DNA of 64,000 bases from Deinococcus sp. QL22 (GCF_023370075.1 NZ_CP097149.1:1512501-1576500), one strand, 5' to 3'; shown: positions 8,160 through 17,473, numbered from the stretch's first letter. The notes: generated by a model from the sequence alone, not told the origin. Translations and numbers: made by a program.

Positions 8160-9914
8160 TTACGCCGCCTCCACCCACCCAGCTTCCGGCTTGGCTGCAC
8201 CCTGCCCCCGCGTCAGCAGCAGGGTTCCTGCACCCCAGGTGCCGCCGATCAGAGCCAACACAAAAGCCAACGTGGGGGCGCTGAGGCAGGCGGCAAAGCT
8301 GCTGAGGCCAACGAGTGCCCCAACCGCGTCCGGCACAGGCAGGCGCACCCGGTAGGCCACCGCACGGCCCAGGTCATACACGCTGACGCTGAGGCCGGTG
8401 GCAATCAGCAGAGCAGCAAGGGCGGTGGCGATCAGAGCAGGGCCAAGCATTCCAGCCAGCGCCAGGCCAAAAGCGGGGCCGATCAGGGCGGCCAATGCCA
8501 GCACTCCCAGCGCCAGCGTGCGTACCGGGGCGTGACGTTGCCGCCGCGCCAGTGCCGGAGCCATGCCACCCACAAAGAGCAGCAGCAGCACACCGCCCGT
8601 CAGGGTCAGGAACACCTGCGGCCACGCGGCAGCGCCCAGCCAGCCCAGCACGGGGCGGAAGGCGGCGGCAGTCGCCATGCCGAGACCCACTGGCGGTGGC
8701 GTTTGCAGGGCGTTCCGGTCTCCGGGGGCGCGGCCCAGCAGGGCATTCACGCGGCCTGTGACCTGTGCGCCCGGTTCGCGCCGCACGTCACCCAGCAGGG
8801 TCACCACTTCGCCGCGCACCAATGCGTTGGCTGTGAGGGTAATCTGGCCGCCCACCGCGATCACGTTTCCGGCGACTGGCCCACTGACGGTCACGTTCTG
8901 ACCAAACGTAACGCCGCTGCGCCCGGCCATACCGAACATGGCAGGCACAGTCAGGATGGCAGACAGGGCAAACGCTGCCGCCCCGAACCGCTGCACCGTG
9001 GGCCGGGGTCGCCACGCCACCAGCGCACTGGTGACCAGCAGCAGCGCCAGCCCCACGCCTGCCAGCGGCGACACCTGTGCCAGCAGGGTTTGCATCACCA
9101 GCGCCCCCGCCGCCAGGTTGGGCCAGGCAGAGGTGATGGCCAGCAGAATCAGGCCCACCAGCAGGGCCGACACCAGCAGCAGCGGCGCGGGATTGCTGGC
9201 TTGCGGCTGTGCAATCAGCGGGGCAATGGGCTGGGCGATGAAGGTGGAAGCAGAAGGCACAGTCTGAACTCGACCGGTTTGAACGGGTGCAGCCTGAAGG
9301 GGCGGCGCGGCAATCCGGGCCGTAACCTGTACGGCAACGGACGGCACAGCGGGCGGCAAGCTCTGGCCCAAGCGTGCCGAAGCCGCCACATCCGAAGCGA
9401 TCTCGGCGGCGAGGCTACGGGGCAACGTGGGCGGAGTGAGCCAGCGGGAAGCCTGAATGTCCTGCATGACGTTGGCGGCGATACTGCGCGGCAAGGGCGG
9501 GATCACCGAGAGCACCGCACCGACGCGCACGCTGGAGGCCACCGCAGCCGCCACCGATTGGGGCAGGAGAGGGGGGGACAGTTGGCGCGAGTAGGCAATG
9601 TCGCTGGCGACTTGTGCGGCCACTGAATTTGGGAGAGAGGGCGGCTCTAGTTGCAGACTCCAGCCGATGTCGTGCGCCACCACTGCAGCCACGCTGCCAG
9701 GCATCTCGGGTGGGTCGAGCGTAGACAGCAGGCCCGTGATGTGTGCCAGGGCTGCCCGCGCCGCCTGTACGTCTGCATTCTCAGTCAGGGTTTCCAGCTC
9801 GGCGCGTTCCTGCGGAGCCAAATCTCCCTCGGCCTCACGGTGCAGCAACTCCAGCCACGCCGGACGGTGGCCCGTCGACGCTGCCTGAAGTGGATTAAGA
9901 TGCTCCGCGCCCAT
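8160..9914 (-). CDS. membrane protein with six PPxLPxSVAAxVAxDI repeats and a bactofilin-like segment
   Basis: A 584-residue protein of unknown function. The N-terminal 50 residues are acidic and helical (LLHREAEGDLAPQERAELET), resembling the start of anti-sigma factors but without the zinc Cys/His set. Residues about 68-215 hold six copies of a unit of about 25-35 residues based on PP-x-LP-x-SVAA-x-VA-x-DI. Several hydrophobic segments follow (two near residues 245-300, more after 425), separated by a hydrophilic stretch (about 335-390) with a short-period Gly/Val pattern like polymer-forming bactofilins (VTVSGPVAGNVIAVGGQITL). It may be an envelope-anchored scaffold or a regulatory membrane protein; this is inference only. 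GGGA lies five bases before the ATG. Confidence 0.8.
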   Translation of the reverse strand: MGAEHLNPLQAASTGHRPAWLELLHREAEGDLAPQERAELETLTENADVQAARAALAHITGLLSTLDPPEMPGSVAAVVAHDIGWSLQLEPPSLPNSVAAQVASDIAYSRQLSPPLLPQSVAAAVASSVRVGAVLSVIPPLPRSIAANVMQDIQASRWLTPPTLPRSLAAEIASDVAASARLGQSLPPAVPSVAVQVTARIAAPPLQAAPVQTGRVQTVPSASTFIAQPIAPLIAQPQASNPAPLLLVSALLVGLILLAITSAWPNLAAGALVMQTLLAQVSPLAGVGLALLLVTSALVAWRPRPTVQRFGAAAFALSAILTVPAMFGMAGRSGVTFGQNVTVSGPVAGNVIAVGGQITLTANALVRGEVVTLLGDVRREPGAQVTGRVNALLGRAPGDRNALQTPPPVGLGMATAAAFRPVLGWLGAAAWPQVFLTLTGGVLLLLFVGGMAPALARRQRHAPVRTLALGVLALAALIGPAFGLALAGMLGPALIATALAALLIATGLSVSVYDLGRAVAYRVRLPVPDAVGALVGLSSFAACLSAPTLAFVLALIGGTWGAGTLLLTRGQGAAKPEAGWVEAA

Positions 9915-9993
9915 ACGTTCCCTCTACGTTAAAAGACCGGTGAAGGTTCCCAGGCTATTGTGACCGGGCAAGCTGTCCCAGATGACCGGACAA

Positions 9994-10503
9994 TCAGCCG
10001 CCGAGTTCCGCCGCCCTGTAGTCGCCACTCTTGCCGCCCGTTTTGGTCAGCAAGCGCACGCCCGTAATTTCGATGGCTTTGCTGGCCGCCTTTAGCATGT
10101 CGTACACGTTCAGGGCGGTCACCGTCACAGCGGTCAGGGCTTCCATCTCTACCCCGGTGGGCGCGGTGGTTTTCACGGTGGCCACAATCCGCACGCCGCC
10201 CTCTTCCAGCGTGACCCGCACATCTACCCCCGTGACTGGAATGGGATGGCACAGCGTAATCAGGTCGGCGGTACGCTTGCTTCCGGCCAGGCCTGCCAAC
10301 CGCGCCACCGTGAGGGGGTCGCCTTTGGGATTGATTCCCGCAACGAGTGCGGCGCGGGCCTCGGCGGGCAGGCGCACCCAGCCCTCAGCGGTGGCCGTGC
10401 GGGTGGTCGCTGCCTTATCCGACACGTCCACCATGCGCGGCAGGCCGTCTCGGAAGTGTGTCAGTTCAGGGGGTGTCAGTTCGGGAAAAGTGGAATCGGC
10501 CAT
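9994..10503 (-). CDS. moaC: cyclic pyranopterin monophosphate synthase MoaC
   Basis: MoaC converts the MoaA product to cyclic pyranopterin monophosphate in molybdenum cofactor synthesis. Family motifs are present: MVDVSDK near the N-terminus, [25 protein letters not shown] and [10 protein letters not shown]. The protein is 169 residues, typical for the family. ATG at 10503 is chosen over TTG at 10506 because its A is also the last base of the upstream TGA stop, a one-base overlap that indicates translational coupling. No other moa gene is in the window. Confidence 0.95.
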   Translation of the reverse strand: MADSTFPELTPPELTHFRDGLPRMVDVSDKAATTRTATAEGWVRLPAEARAALVAGINPKGDPLTVARLAGLAGSKRTADLITLCHPIPVTGVDVRVTLEEGGVRIVATVKTTAPTGVEMEALTAVTVTALNVYDMLKAASKAIEITGVRLLTKTGGKSGDYRAAELGG

Positions 10504-11105
10504 CAATCGTCGGACAATTTCAGGTCACGCAGGGCCGCGAACGGGTTCTGGCTGGCGTGCGTGGTGCCTTCGGGAATGCCCAACTGGTCGTCGATCTCTT
10601 CCACTGGAACCTGCGCCATATGCTCGCAGGAGCCGTCGTTCAGGTCGTGACCGCAGATCTGGCACAGGCCTTTGCAGGCTTCGTCGTGCACCACGCTCAG
10701 GGGGGCGGCCAGCAGGGTCGTTTCGGCCAAGTACGCACTCAGGTTCAGGTCGGGGTCGCCAAACACCAGAACTTCCTCGCCCGTGTCGGCCTCTTCCAAA
10801 AAGGGTTCCTGCACGGCGGGGTCATAGCGCATCAGCGTTCCGAGTTGAATGTCCAACGGAACCTGCACCTCGCGCAGGCAGCGGGCACATTCCATAATCA
10901 GAGTCGGCTCAAAGGTGCCCTGAAGGTACAGCTCATCGCCCTCAAGGCTGTTGATCTCTATCTCAAAGGGGGCAGGTTCGGCAAACTGAAGGGTCTGCGT
11001 CAGGTCGCCCTGCAAGTAGGTCAGGTGGTCAAGTTCACCCTCTGCGTGGGCGTCGCCCGCCGTGCGCAGGAGGGAACCAAGGTGAATCCGGGGCGTGTCA
11101 CTCAT
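10503..11105 (-). CDS. YceD/DUF177 family protein
   Basis: A 200-residue protein of the DUF177/YceD family, which in many bacteria lies next to rpmF and is linked to 23S rRNA or ribosome maturation. Features seen are a first Cys pair in [10 protein letters not shown], a second pair in [18 protein letters not shown], and the [10 protein letters not shown] strand pattern. These four or five cysteines probably bind metal. The frame is open to 11150, but ATG at 11105 ([10 protein letters not shown]) fits the family N-terminus. The gene overlaps moaC by one base and no rpmF follows, which is not the common arrangement. Confidence 0.85.
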   Translation of the reverse strand: MSDTPRIHLGSLLRTAGDAHAEGELDHLTYLQGDLTQTLQFAEPAPFEIEINSLEGDELYLQGTFEPTLIMECARCLREVQVPLDIQLGTLMRYDPAVQEPFLEEADTGEEVLVFGDPDLNLSAYLAETTLLAAPLSVVHDEACKGLCQICGHDLNDGSCEHMAQVPVEEIDDQLGIPEGTTHASQNPFAALRDLKLSDD

Positions 11106-11206
11106 CCCCGTATGATAAGCCGCGCCGCCCCGCCGTACCGGGAGTTGCACACGATACGGCAGGCCAGAAGACTTAGGGCTGATGTTGCCCGGCTTGCACC
11201 GCCGCT

Positions 11207-11748
11207 TTACGACTCATGCTGCCGGAGCCAGTCCATCACATCGGCAGCATTCTGATCGGGTGGAAACACCGGATAGACGACTTTCTCTATGACGCCGTCT
11301 GTGATGATCAGCGTCACGCGCCGGAGCAGAGGGTCCTGTTCGCCTTCTACCCTAAACGTCGGCAGCCTCAGCGCCCGCGCCAACTCGCCCGCCATATCGG
11401 AGAGCAGGGGAAAAGGCAGATGGAGGCGTGCGGCGGCCTCGGCTTGTTGGGGCGTGGTTTGGGTGCTGACGCCAAAAACCCGTGCGCCTAGGGCTTGCAG
11501 TTCGGCGTGATGGTCGCGGAAGGCGCAGGATTGCGGCGTACAGCCCCTCGCTCCCGGAATGCTGTCCCAGTCCTGGGGCGAGGGCAGTCCCGGCGTGCCG
11601 GTGCGCGGATAGATGTACAGCACAGTGCGCCCAGCCAGCGCCGAGAGAGTGACCTCACCGCCGGAACCCTCAGGCCCGTGAGGTGGTCACAGGCCCCGTC
11701 ATCTGTCGGCACAGGCAAGTCTTTGGGCAACCGCTGAAAGTCGGTCAT
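11207..11748 (-). pseudogene. peroxiredoxin (AhpC/TSA, BCP-like) with an apparent frameshift
   Basis: Two frames together make one peroxiredoxin. The N-terminus (MTDFQRLPKDLPVPTDDGAC) reads from ATG at 11748. The thioredoxin-fold core (SALAGRTVLYIYPRTGTPG, then GARGCTPQSCAFRDHH with the peroxidatic Cys, to VFPPDQNAADVMDWL) reads in another frame that ends at 11207. The frames switch near 11655-11680, and about ten residues expected between them also seem to be missing. The intact enzyme would reduce peroxides using thioredoxin. It could be a true small deletion, a sequence error, or a shortened protein started at GTG 11623, which would lack the first beta strand. Confidence 0.65.
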
Positions 11749-11758
11749 TCTCCCATTC

Positions 11759-12820
11759 TTACGCCAACTCCACCAAACTCGCGTCCGAAATGGTCAGCTT
11801 GTGTGTGCGCGGCAGGCTGCGTCCACCGCGTACCTCGGCTTTTACGCCGATCAGGCAGTCTTGCAGGCGGGTATTCAGATGCTCGATGCGGGCCTGCGCG
11901 TCAATAACGCTGTGTTCCACTTCCGCCATCCTGACCACTGTGCCGTTCCCGATGCTGGTAAATGGCCCGATGTAGGCGTCCTCGATCAGCACGTTTTCGC
12001 CCAGCAGCACTGGCCCCACGATCTTGCTCCGGATCACCTTGGAAGAAGCTGGAATGATCACGCGGCCCGTCAGGCGCGACTCGCTCACCTCGCCCTTCAC
12101 GTCGGATTCGATGCGTTCCAGCAGGAGGCGGTTGGCGTCCAGCAGGTCGGCGGGGCGGCCCGTGTCCTTCCACCAGCCTTCGACCCGCTGGCCCACCACG
12201 CGCCGCCCACGCTCGATCAGACCCTGAATCGCGTCGGTGATTTCGTATTCGCCGCGTGCAGAAGGCGGCATGCCGTCCAGCACTTCAAAAATCTCGGGTG
12301 TAAAGCAGTACAGACCCGCCACCGCCAGATTGCTGGGCGGCACTTTGGGCTTCTCCACCAGACGCTTGATCTGGTTGTCGCCGTCCAGTTCGGCCACGCC
12401 AAACGCGGTGGGGTCGGCTACCTGCACGAGCGCGATCAGGGCGGCAGGACGGCTTGCGGCAAAAGCTTCGGTAAACGGTTTCGCGCCGTGTTCAAATAGG
12501 TTGTCGCCCAGGTACACGCAAAAATCGTTGTCGCCCACCCACTCCCGCGCCGTCAGCACCGCGTGGCCCAGGCCCAACTGCTCGTGTTGATCAATCAGGG
12601 TGATCTGGAGGTCGGTCTGATCGGCCAGCGCGTGTCCGATTTCGGCGCGGGTGGCGTCCGACACCACGATGCCTACTTCCGTAATGCCCGCCTCCTGAAG
12701 CGTGTGCAGGGCGTGAACGATGATGGGCGCTCCGGCCACAGGCAGCACGGGTTTGGGGCGCGTAAAGGTCAGCGGACGAAGGCGCGTGCCCAGTCCGGCG
12801 GCGGGGATGATGGCTTTCAC
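11759..12820 (-). CDS. sugar-1-phosphate nucleotidylyltransferase (long-form RmlA type)
   Basis: A 353-residue enzyme that joins a nucleoside triphosphate to a sugar 1-phosphate, probably glucose-1-phosphate thymidylyltransferase, supplying activated sugars for envelope glycans. The N-terminal domain starts [20 protein letters not shown] (nucleotide-binding loop) and contains [12 protein letters not shown], the CVYLGDN metal site and VEKP. From about residue 245 the sequence turns into hexapeptide-type left-handed helix repeats ([20 protein letters not shown]). Short-form RmlA lacks this part. No dTDP-rhamnose genes lie beside it, so the exact sugar is open. Confidence 0.9.
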   Translation of the reverse strand: MKAIIPAAGLGTRLRPLTFTRPKPVLPVAGAPIIVHALHTLQEAGITEVGIVVSDATRAEIGHALADQTDLQITLIDQHEQLGLGHAVLTAREWVGDNDFCVYLGDNLFEHGAKPFTEAFAASRPAALIALVQVADPTAFGVAELDGDNQIKRLVEKPKVPPSNLAVAGLYCFTPEIFEVLDGMPPSARGEYEITDAIQGLIERGRRVVGQRVEGWWKDTGRPADLLDANRLLLERIESDVKGEVSESRLTGRVIIPASSKVIRSKIVGPVLLGENVLIEDAYIGPFTSIGNGTVVRMAEVEHSVIDAQARIEHLNTRLQDCLIGVKAEVRGGRSLPRTHKLTISDASLVELA

Positions 12821-12942
12821 CCCGGAATGATGTCACAGGGTGGGCGGATGGCCGCTGAAGGTCAACGTATCTCAAAGTTGGTCTCAAAGCTGGCAGAGGT
12901 GCCAGAGAGCATAAAAGTCAGGCAGCACAAGACGCCACAAAG

Positions 12943-12968
12943 CAAAAACCCCCGCCGAGGCGGAGGCT
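12943..12968 (-). terminator. terminator of the tRNA-Glu transcript
   Basis: On the minus strand CCTCCGCC-TC-GGCGGGGG is followed by TTTTTG, starting a few bases after the tRNA CCA end. The bases between here and the nucleotidylyltransferase start at 12820 hold nothing recognisable. Confidence 0.85.
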
Positions 12969-12973
12969 TAGGT

Positions 12974-13060
<87 letters not shown>

Positions 13061-13156
13061 TTTGCTTGGCGCGGTATGAATCCCCCGTAAGATTACGGTT
13101 GAGTACACGAACGGCTTCGCTGACTGCCTCTCAAGGCGTCCTTTCGGACAGGCGGA

Positions 13157-13186
13157 ACTATAGCGTTATACAGGTGAGAACGTCAA
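13157..13186 (-). promoter_or_regulatory. promoter upstream of tRNA-Glu
   Basis: On the minus strand TTGACG (13186-13181), an 18-bp spacer and TATAGT (13162-13157). The transcript would have a leader of about 100 nt containing a GTCC-GAAA-GGAC hairpin, to be removed by processing. The remaining bases up to lpdA (13288) show no gene. Confidence 0.65.
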
Positions 13187-13287
13187 CCCCACCCGCAGGA
13201 AGGCATAGCCAAAGACACAATCTGGGCGCGGGCGATTCGGATTTGGGGGCTAAAAAGACCCCTTTCCCAAACCGCTCGCCGCCCGGT

Positions 13288-14694
13288 TTACATGTGCAGG
13301 GCGCGTTTGCTGACGGCCAACGCCGCTTCTTTCACCACTTCCGAGAGGGTCGGGTGAGCATGCACGGTGCGGGCCAGATCCTCGCTGCTGCCGCCGAATT
13401 CCATGATGGCTACTGTTTCCCCGATCAGTTCGCTGACATTGGGGCCGATCATATGCACCCCAAGCAGGCGGTCGGTCTGGGCGTCGGCCACCACTTTCAC
13501 AAAGCCGCGAGGGTCGCCGTGTCCGAGGGCGCGTCCGTTGGCGCTGAAGGGGAACTGCCCGGTCTTGACAGTCAGGCCCTTCTCTTTGGCCTGCTTTTCG
13601 GTCAGGCCGGCCCAGGCAATTTCGGGGCTGGTGTAGATCACCCAGGGAATCACGTCGTAATTCACGTGTCCGGCCTGACCTGCCAGCATTTCGGCCAACG
13701 CCACGCCTTCTTCCTCGGCCTTGTGCGCCAGCATCGCGCCGCCGATCACGTCCCCGATGGCGTAGATGCCGGCCAGATTGGTGCGGTAATGGCTGTCCAC
13801 CTTCACAAAGCCGCGTTCATCCAGCGCGAGGCCCACCGCGTCGGCTCCAAGTCCGGCGGTGTGGGGCACACGTCCAATGCTGACGATCAGCTTGTCGAAC
13901 TGCGCGGTCACAGTCTGGTCTTTTTCTGTGTAGGTCACGGTCACGCCCGCATCGTCCTGCTGAACGTCCGTAATGTTCACGCTGAAGTGGAAGTCCAGCC
14001 CCTGCTTCTGAAACTGCTTCAGCGCCTCTTTGCTCACAGCGTCGTCGGCGGCCATCAGGAATCCGGGCAAGGCTTCCAGAATGGTCACCTGTGCGCCCAG
14101 ACGACGCCACACGCTGCCCAGTTCCACGCCGATCACGCCCGCACCGATCACGCCCAGCTTGGCCGGAACTTCGGTAAATTCGAGTGCGCCACTATTTTCG
14201 ACGATGTGGCCGCCAAATGGGGCCAGCGGCAGGGCGCGGGGGCTGCTGCCCGTCGCCACGATCACGTGCTTGGCCTGCACTTCGGTTCCGGCGGCATTGA
14301 TGACCCAGCCGCCCTCCTCCTGCCGCACCAGTTGGCCTAATCCGTGAAAGGAAGTAATTTTGTTCTTCTTGAACAGGTACGCCACGCCGCCCGTGAGCTT
14401 GTCCACGACGCCTGCCTTGCGGCCCAGCATCTTGGACAGGTTCACCCGTGCGCCGTCCACGTCGATGCCGTGTTCGGCGGCGTCGTGCTGAATCATCTCG
14501 AATCGTTCGGAGGAATCCAGCATGGCTTTGCTGGGAATGCAGCCCACATTCAGGCAGGTGCCGCCCAAGCTGCCCTTGCCGTTCCGGGTAAATTCATCCA
14601 CGCAGGCGGTGCGGAAGCCGAGCTGCGCGGCGCGAATCGCGGCCACATATCCTGCTGGGCCGCCGCCGATGACCATCACGTCAAAAGTATCCAT
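13288..14694 (-). CDS. lpdA: dihydrolipoyl dehydrogenase
   Basis: FAD- and NAD-dependent E3 component of 2-oxo acid dehydrogenase complexes; it reoxidises dihydrolipoamide. The order is FAD-binding [12 protein letters not shown] (residues 8-19), redox-active disulfide GGTCLNVGC with Cys47 and Cys52, NAD-binding [21 protein letters not shown], and the C-terminal dimer motif [14 protein letters not shown] that carries the catalytic His. ATG at 14694 ([10 protein letters not shown]) is preferred to the upstream extension to 14715. Length is 468 residues, standard. It stands alone here; no E1 or E2 genes are adjacent. Confidence 0.96.
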   Translation of the reverse strand: MDTFDVMVIGGGPAGYVAAIRAAQLGFRTACVDEFTRNGKGSLGGTCLNVGCIPSKAMLDSSERFEMIQHDAAEHGIDVDGARVNLSKMLGRKAGVVDKLTGGVAYLFKKNKITSFHGLGQLVRQEEGGWVINAAGTEVQAKHVIVATGSSPRALPLAPFGGHIVENSGALEFTEVPAKLGVIGAGVIGVELGSVWRRLGAQVTILEALPGFLMAADDAVSKEALKQFQKQGLDFHFSVNITDVQQDDAGVTVTYTEKDQTVTAQFDKLIVSIGRVPHTAGLGADAVGLALDERGFVKVDSHYRTNLAGIYAIGDVIGGAMLAHKAEEEGVALAEMLAGQAGHVNYDVIPWVIYTSPEIAWAGLTEKQAKEKGLTVKTGQFPFSANGRALGHGDPRGFVKVVADAQTDRLLGVHMIGPNVSELIGETVAIMEFGGSSEDLARTVHAHPTLSEVVKEAALAVSKRALHM

Positions 14695-14760
14695 AACCGC
14701 CCCGGAGCGTAGCACCCGGCTCTCATGGAGATGGTGGCGCGTTCCCGTAATGGGGACAGT

Positions 14761-14873
14761 TCTAGGCGTCTAAGGGTCGAAGGTGCACGGGCGCTGGGGG
14801 TTTGAGGAAGGATGGAGTGAGCACCAGCGATTGCGCTTCCTTCGACCGTCGACCCTTAGATGCCCTTCGCCCC
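14761..14873 (+). repeat. interspersed repeat with inverted ends (GTCTAAGGGTC family)
   Basis: The sequence runs from GGCGTCTAAGGGTCGAAGG to TTCGACCGTCGACCCTTAGA, so its outer parts are inverted copies that could fold into a hairpin. Inside is GAGTGAGCACCAGCGATTGC, shared with the repeats at 21604 and 53600. It fills the gap between lpdA and the B12 permease gene and could act as a terminator for either. Confidence 0.6.
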
Positions 14874-15929
14874 TCAATCACTTCGCCCACGCGCCAGCAG
14901 CCACAGGAAAAACGGCCCGCCCAGCAACGTCGTGACCACACCCACCTGACTGAGAATGGTCGTGCGAGACAACAGATCGGCCAGCACCAGCAGCGCCGCG
15001 CCTGCCACGGCACTGACTGGCAGCAAGACGCGGTGGCCTGCGCCCCACACCAGCCGCACCAGATGGGGCACCACCAGCCCGACAAAGCCGATGATGCCCA
15101 CGTAGGCCACCGCCGCCGCTGTAGCCGCGCTCGCCGCAATGACCACCAGCAGGCGCAGCCGTTCCACAGGCACGCCGAGGCTGCGGGCGGTCAGGTCACC
15201 CAGTTGCAGGGTATCCAGTGCGCGGGCCAGCGCCATCAGCACGCCGCAGCCGATAACTGCGTAGGGCAAGATGGTCAGCACGTCGCGCCAGCCGCTAAAG
15301 CCGAGGTCGCCCAGCGTGTAGGCCAGCACCTGCCGTGCCCGGTCTTCTCCGCGCAGGATCAGGAAGGTAGTAAACGCGCTCAGGACGCTTCCCACCACCA
15401 CGCCCGCCAAAATCAGGCGCGTGGGGGGAAAGCGCCGCCCTTCCCGCGAGAGGGCCAATGTTGTGCCCACCGCCGCCAACGCGAAAGCCAGCGCCGACAG
15501 CGGAATGCTGGAGCGCGGCCAGCCTGCCACGATGCCCACGGTGGCCCCCAGCGCCCCGCCACTGGCCACACCCAGGAGGTACGGATCGGCCAGCGGATTG
15601 CGGAACACGCCCTGAAATGCCGCCCCACATACCGACAGGCACGCGCCCACCACGAGGCCCATGACCACGCGGGGCAGCCGGATCTGCCACACGATGATGT
15701 CGTTGCCGCTCAGTTCGGCCCCGCTGCCGAGGCTCAGCACGCCGCGCCACAGCGCCCCCAGCACCTCGGCAGGCGGAATGAACACGCTGCCAAGGCCGAC
15801 GGCCAGCACAATGGAGGCCAGCAGCACAGCCAGCAGCGCCAGAGTCCGTGGCAGCAAGCGGCGGGGCGGGAGAGTGGTGGATCGTGGATCGTGGATCGTG
15901 GTCAACGGCAACGCTCCCCCTTTTCGCAC
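14874..15929 (-). CDS. FecCD/BtuC-type ABC transporter permease, probably cobalamin uptake
   Basis: A 351-residue inner-membrane permease with about ten predicted hydrophobic segments and the family motifs RLPRVVMGLVVGACLSVCGA, NPLADPYLLGVASGG, and GFVGLVVPHLVR (the ATPase-contact loop). It follows the binding-protein gene by 35 bases on the same strand and shares its cobalamin riboswitch, which points to vitamin B12 rather than iron. The GTG start at 15929 lies just before a tandem GTGGATC repeat, so the first 25 codons (DPRST) are low-complexity and the true start may be somewhat downstream. Confidence 0.9.
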   Translation of the reverse strand: MRKGGALPLTTIHDPRSTTLPPRRLLPRTLALLAVLLASIVLAVGLGSVFIPPAEVLGALWRGVLSLGSGAELSGNDIIVWQIRLPRVVMGLVVGACLSVCGAAFQGVFRNPLADPYLLGVASGGALGATVGIVAGWPRSSIPLSALAFALAAVGTTLALSREGRRFPPTRLILAGVVVGSVLSAFTTFLILRGEDRARQVLAYTLGDLGFSGWRDVLTILPYAVIGCGVLMALARALDTLQLGDLTARSLGVPVERLRLLVVIAASAATAAAVAYVGIIGFVGLVVPHLVRLVWGAGHRVLLPVSAVAGAALLVLADLLSRTTILSQVGVVTTLLGGPFFLWLLARGRSD

Positions 15930-15964
15930 TCACGCCTCAGCCCTTCCCACTCACGTCGTTTCAC

Positions 15965-16837
15965 CTACTTGAACAGGCCCGGATGAACCAATTTTGCCAG
16001 CCCACGCAGGGCTTCCGGCAGGCGGGGGCCAGGGCGAGACAAAATGTTGCCCAGTCCGGCGGGGAGGCTCACCACACGGCCCGTTTTGGCTGCTGCCAGA
16101 GTGTTCCAGCCGGGGCGGGCGGCCACCGTTTTGGCATCTACACCCAGAATCAGTTGTGGGTTGGCCTTCACGATGAATTCGGGGTCAACCTTGGGAAAAT
16201 CGCCCATGCTGGCCGGAATGATGTTGCGTGCGCCCGCTTTGGTCAGCAGCACGCCCATAAACGAATTCGGGCCGATGGAGTACGGCGTGGGGTCAATTTC
16301 ATAGTAGGCGGTGGGCTTTTTCACCACGTTCTTGGTCAGAATCTCAATCCGGGCAATATCCTGACGCATCTTTAGCACCAACGCTTTGGCCTGCGCTTCC
16401 CGGTTCACCAACCGCCCCAGCAACAGCGTTTTGCTGAACACCTCGTCGTAGGTTTCGGGGTTGATGGCAATAACCGTAATCCCGGCCTGCGCCAGTGGTT
16501 CAGCCAACTTGCCGTACTGACTGATCAGTACCAGATCGGGCTTGAGGGCCACTATCGCCTCTAGGTTGGGGTTGTACAGGCCGCCCACTTTGGGCAATTT
16601 CGCGGCCTGTTGAGGGTAATCGGTGTAATCGTCTACACCCACCAACTTGTCGCACGCGCCGATGGCACACAGCGTTTCGCTGGAGCTGGGCAACACGCTG
16701 ACAATGCGCTTGGGTTCGGCCTTCAGGGTCACTTTGCGGCCCAGATCGTCGGTAATGGTGAGCGGGTAGGTGGTGGCAGAGGCCGAGGCACAGAGCGCCA
16801 GAACAGAAGTCAAAACAAATGCTGAAACGGTCTTCAT
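15965..16837 (-). CDS. periplasmic cobalamin-binding protein (BtuF-like)
   Basis: A 290-residue binding protein with a Sec signal peptide (MKTVSAFVLTSVLALCASAS, cut near residue 21). It has no lipobox, so it should be free in the periplasm. The mature part has the class III binding-protein pattern: ITDDLGRKVTLKAEPKRIVS, LCAIGACDKLVGVDDYTDYP, and ALKPDLVLIS. AGGGAG sits ahead of the ATG. A cobalamin riboswitch and a terminator lie in its leader, so B12 is the likely ligand and excess B12 should shut the operon off. The permease gene follows. Confidence 0.9.
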   Translation of the reverse strand: MKTVSAFVLTSVLALCASASATTYPLTITDDLGRKVTLKAEPKRIVSVLPSSSETLCAIGACDKLVGVDDYTDYPQQAAKLPKVGGLYNPNLEAIVALKPDLVLISQYGKLAEPLAQAGITVIAINPETYDEVFSKTLLLGRLVNREAQAKALVLKMRQDIARIEILTKNVVKKPTAYYEIDPTPYSIGPNSFMGVLLTKAGARNIIPASMGDFPKVDPEFIVKANPQLILGVDAKTVAARPGWNTLAAAKTGRVVSLPAGLGNILSRPGPRLPEALRGLAKLVHPGLFK

Positions 16838-16872
16838 GGTGGATCTCCCTTGTGGGCAGTCCTCCGCAGAAT

Positions 16873-16896
16873 AAAAAACGCCCCGCAGTGGGGGCG
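16873..16896 (-). terminator. intrinsic terminator, expression platform of the cobalamin riboswitch
   Basis: On the minus strand CGCCCC-CACTGC-GGGGCG is followed by TTTTTT, between the aptamer and the btuF-like start at 16837. This is the arrangement expected of a transcription-attenuating riboswitch. Confidence 0.75.
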
Positions 16897-17028
16897 AAAG
16901 TGAACACGTCCGGGGCCGCTGCCCACGTAGGGGAGCCTTGCCCTAGGCGTCCCTCCTTCCGCGAGAGGTATGGCCGCACGCCCGCACTCTCTGTCTACAC
17001 ACTGAGCGTTTACACAATGGGTGCGGGG

Positions 17029-17160
17029 CATGGACAGGCAGGGTGTTCGGACTTCGCCGCCGATGCTGGGATCAGGGCTTACCGTTGCGCGACAGTGCCG
17101 GACTGTGCCGAACTTATTGGCAGTCACCGGCTTCCCCCACGCCTATCGGGAGCAGTATAA
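17029..17160 (-). promoter_or_regulatory. cobalamin riboswitch aptamer
   Basis: The minus strand contains the conserved B12-riboswitch blocks in the right order: GGGGGAAGCCGGTGACTGCC, then CCGGCACTGTCGCGCAACGG, then AAGTCCGAACACCCTGCCTG (B12 box with one extra C). It lies about 190 bases upstream of the binding-protein gene on the same strand. It should bind adenosyl- or related cobalamin and repress uptake. Confidence 0.9.
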
Positions 17161-17182
17161 GGCGGACTGGGTTGGATGGGGT

Positions 17183-17473
17183 CTTGTCTAAGGGTCTAGG
17201 GTCTGAGGTGCAGGGGCGGGTTCGGTTGCTGGCGGCCCCCCTCTGCCGCGCAGCTCTGCGAGCCATCCCGCTTCATACGCAGCAGAAGAGGGGTGATACG
17301 GATTCCGTATGATTCCCGTACAGTCGGCCCTGCTCATCCACACCCCACGCCGCCTGTCCGTCTAGCTCTCTGAGTCCCTCGCCTCTGCGGCACTCAGAGA
17401 GCTGCAACGCAGAGAGAGCCACCCCGCAACCAAACCCGCCCCTGCACCTCAGACCCTAGACCTTTAGACAAAG
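17183..17473. repeat. large inverted repeat with 47-base arms
   Basis: The left arm (17183-17229, beginning CTTGTCTAAGGGTCTAGGGT) and right arm (17426-17473) are inverted copies with only a few mismatches. Between them is a second inverted pair, AGCTCTCTGAGT (17364-17375) and ACTCAGAGAGCT (17392-17403). No open frame is convincing. The arms contain the GTCTAAGGGTCT motif seen at other intergenic sites. The element separates the riboswitch operon from the divergent ATPase gene and accounts for most of the 675-base gap. Confidence 0.85.

Noticed and set aside
8532..9626. 364-residue plus-strand frame opposite the repeat membrane protein
   Set aside because: Antisense shadow dominated by His/Gln/Arg/Gly; the minus strand shows ordered repeats and membrane helices.
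13066..14340. 424-residue plus-strand frame opposite lpdA
   Set aside because: Antisense shadow rich in His/Gln/Gly with no motif; lpdA on the other strand is certain.
15883..15903. GTGGATC tandem repeat as a CRISPR or iteron array
   Set aside because: Only three 7-bp units with no spacers and no replication genes; no CRISPR array or cas gene was seen anywhere in the window.
14802..15986. 394-residue plus-strand frame opposite the B12 permease
   Set aside because: Antisense shadow; composition (Gln/His/Arg/Ala) is an artefact of membrane-protein codons on the other strand.
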